Assembly (NCBI GenBank): GCA_021464525.1
Contig: JADRCO010001350.1
Location: 1 to 20,061, forward strand
Reading direction: 5' to 3'
Source: Rhizophagus sp. LPA8_4_AMF
Lineage: Eukaryota; Glomeromycota; Glomeromycetes; Glomerales; Glomeraceae
Length of the DNA: 20,061 nucleotides
Below the pieces are notes generated by a model. That model worked only from the letters and a program-made list of their open reading frames with translations, was not told where the DNA came from and did no database searches. Shown one piece after another: positions 16,467 to 20,061 of this stretch (position 1 is its first letter; every line of letters begins with the position of its first letter). Position numbers and translations under genes: made by a program.

Positions 16467-17566
16467 ATGGGTAATATCATAAGTGAAAATTCTCTAAAAT
16501 CATTATCAAAATCACCGAAATCGAAATTTAATTTAGGCAATAAAAAACGAATAAAAAGAACACAAAGACGTTCTTCAATATCAACAGCAATGACATCAAC
16601 GACAACACGTTCGTCAGAATCAACATATCGTTATATTGACGGTAGAAGATTTCATGAAAATTCAAAATATGCTTTACCAAATGATGATGCTGAAGTTGAT
16701 AGATTACAATTACAACATTATTTACAAAGATATATTTGGCAAGGAAATTTTTGCGCTCCTGTACATAGAAGTTTAATAAAACCTGGTGCTAGAGTTTTGG
16801 ATGTTGGATGTGGTCCTGGGACTTGGATATTAGAGATGGCCTTTGATTATCCCGAAGCTCATTTTACTGGTATTGATATATCTCCAATGTACCCTAGAGA
16901 AATTAAACCTTCTAATGTGAATTTTGAAGAAGCCGATCTAACTGAAGGACTTCCTTTCGCTGATGATACCTTTGATTTTGTTGTAATGAGAAATATGGTG
17001 AATGCTTTAAGTGTTGATGATTGGGTATTTGCTTTAAAAGAATTAGAAAGAGTTTGTAAACCAGGAGGTTTTATTGAATGTTTAGAATTTCAAATTCCAG
17101 CAATTCATCTCGGAAAAGTCTCAAAACGAGTAACAGAAGCATGTAAGTATTTATAAAATATATAATTTTTTAAATATATACATATGTATAATTTTAAATT
17201 TCTAATAAAATTTTTTTAAAATTTTTAATAGATATTCAAATAATGCGTACAAAAAATATTGATATAACTATAGCACCCCGACTAGAAGAAATGTTTGCAA
17301 CATGTACAACTTTAACGAACATTGAACATCAAGTTAGAATTGCACCTGTTGGTAAATGGGGAGATAAAGCCGGCAGGATTATGGCCGAAGATTTACTTTT
17401 AATAACAAAAGCAATGGGTCCAGTTATTACACCATTATGGGGTATTGGAGCAAGTCAATATGAAGAATATACAAATGAATCAGCAAAAGAATTCGAAAAT
17501 GGAAAAACTTATTGTAACCTTCATGTTATTTATGCACAAAAATATGAACCATATAGATATATTTAA
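16467..17566 (+). CDS. Class I SAM-dependent methyltransferase (336 aa, 2 exons)
   Basis: The exons are 16467-17142 and 17232-17566. The 89-nt intron (17143-17231, GTAAGT...AATAG) splits a codon after its first base, and the joined frame of 337 codons has no stop. Residues 1-60 are basic and Ser/Thr-rich, starting MGNIISEN, a good N-myristoylation pattern (Gly2, Ser6). The Rossmann core follows: motif I VLDVGCGPGTWILEMA (110-125), the acidic residue after strand 2 in FTGIDISPMYP (Asp137), the DLTEGLPFADDTFDFVVMRN motif (157-176), then LKELERVCKPGGFIECLE (190-207). This is the UbiE/Methyltransf_11/25 type, widely expanded in Rhizophagus. It transfers a methyl group from S-adenosylmethionine; the substrate cannot be told. 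The C-terminal part (226-336) is helical with KTYCNLHVIYAQK near the end. The Gly2 pattern suggests membrane attachment. Start: first ATG, after an A-rich leader. Confidence 0.92.
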
Positions 17567-17945
17567 TTAAAATTTCTTTTTTTAAAAAATAGAATGTTCC
17601 TTTTTTTCAAAAAAAAAAAAATGTATATGTACATATATTTTTTTTTTTTCAAAGGATCATTTAAAAATTATATATATGTAAATTAGTAATATTTTATAAT
17701 GAAATAGTGACATTATAGACAATAATTATCTCACTATCTCGCTTTGTAATATTTTCAATATAATTTATTTATATTTTTTTTTTATTTTATTTTTAGTTTA
17801 GACTTTATTTTTAAAATTTTTTTTTTTATTTCAAATTAAAAAAAAAGAAAAAAAAAAAAAAAAAAAAAAAATAAAAAATTAGAAATTATAAAAAAATTCA
17901 CCGGTTTCCGAGCGAGTACATTATTCCAGGGAATGTTGTAATATA
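17567..17945. other. 3' flank with homopolymer tracts
   Basis: After the stop TAA come T- and A-rich tracts, including an A-run broken by few bases at about 17837-17871. The transcript of the methyltransferase gene probably ends within the first 150 bases, near ATATATGT/AATAAAA-like words, but no distinct signal can be fixed. No gene is seen. Confidence 0.4.
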
Positions 17946-18076
17946 ATTGTTCAGCCGATTAGGAATAAGTAATGACTCCAAGACATCCAATATTATTGGA
18001 AATCAGATTAACTTTTATTGGTTACCACAATATTCCTACAATAACTTATTTGGGATATCATTCCCGATATCCCATT
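17946..18076 (-). repeat. Local repeat family, copy 3 (reverse orientation)
   Basis: Read on the minus strand it contains GGGATATC, GTTATTGTAGGAATATTGTGG, CCAATAAAAGTTAAT, ATTGGATGTC and the end TTATTCCTAATCGGCTGAAC, matching copies 1 and 2 at 13541 and 14058. It therefore flanks the methyltransferase gene in inverted orientation to them. Confidence 0.6.
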
Positions 18077-18251
18077 AAATAAAAGAATTTTTTAACCATT
18101 AAATAACGAATAAAAAATGAGAAATGTAATTAAAATAATTTAAAGTTCAACCACCTTGGTAAATTCATTTGATGGACAAATTTGCCCACAATTCATGATT
18201 TTACCGTTTAAGGGATTTTAGGAAAAATCTTTGGCGAAATTTTTGCCGAAA

Positions 18252-18410
18252 CGCCGAAATCTTGAATGGTAAGATTACCAAAGTTTAGCCGAAACGCAAA
18301 AACGCCAAAAATCTTGAATGACAAAAAATTACCCCAAAGTATGCCCGAAAACTTGAATGGCAAAATTTTAATTTACCCCAAAGATATTGCAAGTAATTGC
18401 CAAAACTAAT
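18252..18410. repeat. Three diverged tandem repeats, unit about 42-51 bp
   Basis: The motif GCC(G/A)AAA-CTTGAATGG(C/T)AA followed by ACC(C)CAAAGT recurs three times, starting near 18252, 18303 and 18345. The units share CGCCGAAATCTTGAATGGTA, GCCAAAAATCTTGAATGACA and CCCGAAAACTTGAATGGCAA. It is non-coding and resembles a decayed minisatellite. Confidence 0.6.
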
Positions 18411-19033
18411 ATTAAAAAAATCATATTAAAAATTCCGCCAAAATTAGCACAAGATTTTAGAAGGGAATCTTAAATATTGTATTCCTTATAATAGACTAAC
18501 TGACTAAGTAATTGTCTCGTTAAAAGATTAGAAAGATTATAAAAATTATAAAGATTATAAAGACTATAAAGACTATAAAAAGTTATATTGTTTAAAAAAA
18601 ACCTCCCCCAATTATTAAACAATAGTGGACCTTCTTGAATGGTTTTTTTTTTACAGTACTGTATTTGTAAACCGTTCAAGACCAATTAGTAAATTTAACT
18701 AAAAATTTAGTTATACTACTATTACTTAATTAAAGGTTCTCATAAATAGAATTTATTAAATTAATTGTTTTATAATATGTAAGTATACCGATAAATCGTT
18801 CTGTATAGAAGTACATGATAACGGAAAACCCACCCCTGCATGATAACCATGATAACCATGAGTCCATGATAAGCCTCCCCCTAAAATAGCTCGTATAGAA
18901 GTACCCCTGAAATGTGCGTACCTGGTAACAGAACAAACTTTTACGGTATGCTAATAATGATAAAATATATGCTGAATATGCTAATTAATTATATGTAAAT
19001 ACAAAATATAAAAATGATAACGATACGATAAAT
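18411..19033. other. Spacer with short tandem repeats, no gene
   Basis: A 10-bp array of (G/A)ACTATAAAG/ATTATAAAG runs from about 18527 to 18583. At 18838-18875 a short array of CCATGATAA occurs, and TCGTATAGAAGTAC-type words occur at about 18799-18813 and 18891-18904. Minus-strand frames through these arrays (18470-18685 and 18730-18936) are artefacts of repeat composition. Confidence 0.5.
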
Positions 19034-19180
19034 TCAAAATAATAAATACAAAATAATAAATACGAAATAATAAATATAAAATAATAAATACGAAATAATA
19101 AATACAAAATAATAAATACGAAATAATAAAACGAAATAATAAATACAAAATAATAAAAATACAAAATAATAAATATGAAT
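19034..19180. repeat. Minisatellite, unit 14 bp, about ten copies
   Basis: A unit close to (C/T)(A/G)AAATAATAAATA is repeated about ten times with small variation and a few one-to-three base length changes near the right end. It contains no coding sequence. Confidence 0.85.
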
Positions 19181-19365
19181 AATAAATTAAATCTATCTAT
19201 ATATCTATATTAATTATATACCAATATTTATAAAATCTATCATACATGATCAAGCTGAAAGAATCGTACAATGATCAGATGCCAAAATTTACGAAAAAAA
19301 GTAAAATTTGACTGAAATTGTTTGTTTATTTCACCTTTTTTTTTTTTACTCCTTATTTTGCTAAA

Positions 19366-19530
19366 ATGCTAATTAAAATCCACTTGAGTTACAAGATCGA
19401 TAGGAATACCGACGATATCGATTACGAAATATCCTCCTTAATGGGCGTCTATCAAACAATAATTCGGCAAAATAATAAGACTTGGTTGAGTAGGTTGGCG
19501 ACATTTCTCACTATTATGTGTAAGCTTTAA
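19366..19530 (+). CDS. Possible short gene or first exon, 54 codons, unrecognised
   Basis: From the ATG at 19366 the frame gives MLIKIHLSYKIDRNTDDIDY, then EISSLMGVYQTIIRQNNKTW and LSRLATFLTIMCKL before TAA. The composition is balanced and clearly less AT-driven than the surrounding spacer, so it is likely coding or recently coding. The last codons overlap ATGT|GTAAGC (19517-19526), a consensus donor, so the real exon could end at 19520 with an intron running into the AT-rich 3' part of the window. I found no convincing next exon before the window ends. The upstream bases to 19318 add only a poly-Phe tract without ATG. No family is recognised. Confidence 0.4.
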   Translation: MLIKIHLSYKIDRNTDDIDYEISSLMGVYQTIIRQNNKTWLSRLATFLTIMCKL

Positions 19531-20061
19531 AAAATGAAGGAAAGAGAGAAGGATTTTTTGGTAAGCAAAAAAAAATTCATAAAAAAAATCTTTTATTATT
19601 GTTCTCATAAAAATAAGAAAAAATAAATTATAAATCATATATATAATATAAATATTTTTGTTTTTATAAAATTGTCTTTTTTTATCTCCTATAATAAGTC
19701 TTAGATTAAATAAATTATTTTGTTTTTTTTTTTGTTAAAATATTATCATAAAAGAAAATTAGTAACTTAATTAATAATAATGTTCATACCCATATATAAA
19801 AAATAATTAATTTTTTTTTTTTCTTTAATAATATATACTACATGTATGTATCTAAATAAGTAAATAAATAAATAAATAAATTCCTTTTTTTTTTTTTTGT
19901 TTTTTAATACTAATAAATTAATTTTAAATTTTAATCGTTTTCCTTTTACAAATAAATATATTACTATTATAATATTTATATTTTATTTTTTACTTCCTTT
20001 TGTTTTTTATTTATTTATTATTATTATTATTTTTTTTTTTTTCTTTTTTTTTTTTTTAAAA
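19531..20061. other. AT-rich end of window, nothing supported
   Basis: T and A homopolymers, TAAATAAATAAA and TTATTATTATT microsatellites. No gene is visible on either strand. The minus-strand frame 19438-19638 overlaps the better plus-strand ORF and is Phe-rich. Confidence 0.5.

Noticed and set aside
18470..18936. Minus-strand ORFs at 18470-18685 and 18730-18936
   Set aside because: They run through short tandem arrays that keep one frame open by repetition (LYNLYNFYNL, DSWLSWLS).
1..20061. tRNA, rRNA, CRISPR array or prokaryotic operon
   Set aside because: No B-box-like GGTTCRA with a matching cloverleaf, no rRNA core words and no regularly spaced repeats with unique spacers were found; introns show the DNA is eukaryotic.

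Overview
The window looks like nuclear DNA from a very AT-rich filamentous fungus. The best match is an arbuscular mycorrhizal fungus of the Rhizophagus type (Glomeromycotina). The reasons are spliceosomal introns of mostly 60-100 nt, long homopolymers and AT microsatellites, and gene families I associate with Mucoromycota: a glycine-motif methyltransferase with a basic N-terminus, a lineage-expanded nuclease-like family, and Cys/His proteins in decay. No search was run, so all family names rest on reading translated sequence.

Layout. From 1 to 3520 the window is a graveyard. It holds an anonymous coding remnant (71-274, minus), a zinc-knuckle-like relic with internal stops (402-695), several inverted-repeat transposable elements including a clean 501-bp TA-flanked element (1792-2292), and two decayed fragments of one nuclease-like C-terminal domain (2596-2841 and 3120-3332). 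A four-exon minus-strand gene (3889-4497) encodes a 130-residue protein with a mitochondrial-type presequence, a small-residue membrane segment and a coiled coil; two of its introns are nearly identical copies. From 4498 to 7059 there is only AT-rich spacer with small inverted-repeat elements. A nine-exon minus-strand gene (7060-9360) encodes a large Mucoromycota-type protein with a PD-(D/E)XK-like core, with one ambiguous exon end. From 9361 to 16466 lie diverged repeats, one anonymous 85-codon ORF (10386-10643), and spacer with recurrent TCACGTGA palindromes. A two-exon plus-strand gene (16467-17566) encodes a 336-residue class I SAM-dependent methyltransferase with a myristoylation-type N-terminus. 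From 17567 to the end are minisatellites, a reverse copy of a local repeat family, and one possible short exon (19366-19530).

The genes do not form an operon or an evident pathway. The window reads as a repeat-rich accessory region in which lineage-specific families expand and decay. The points most worth checking are the near-identical duplicated introns flanked by diverged exon repeats, the homopolymer-versus-alternative-splice ambiguity in the nuclease-like gene, and the excess of TCACGTGA.
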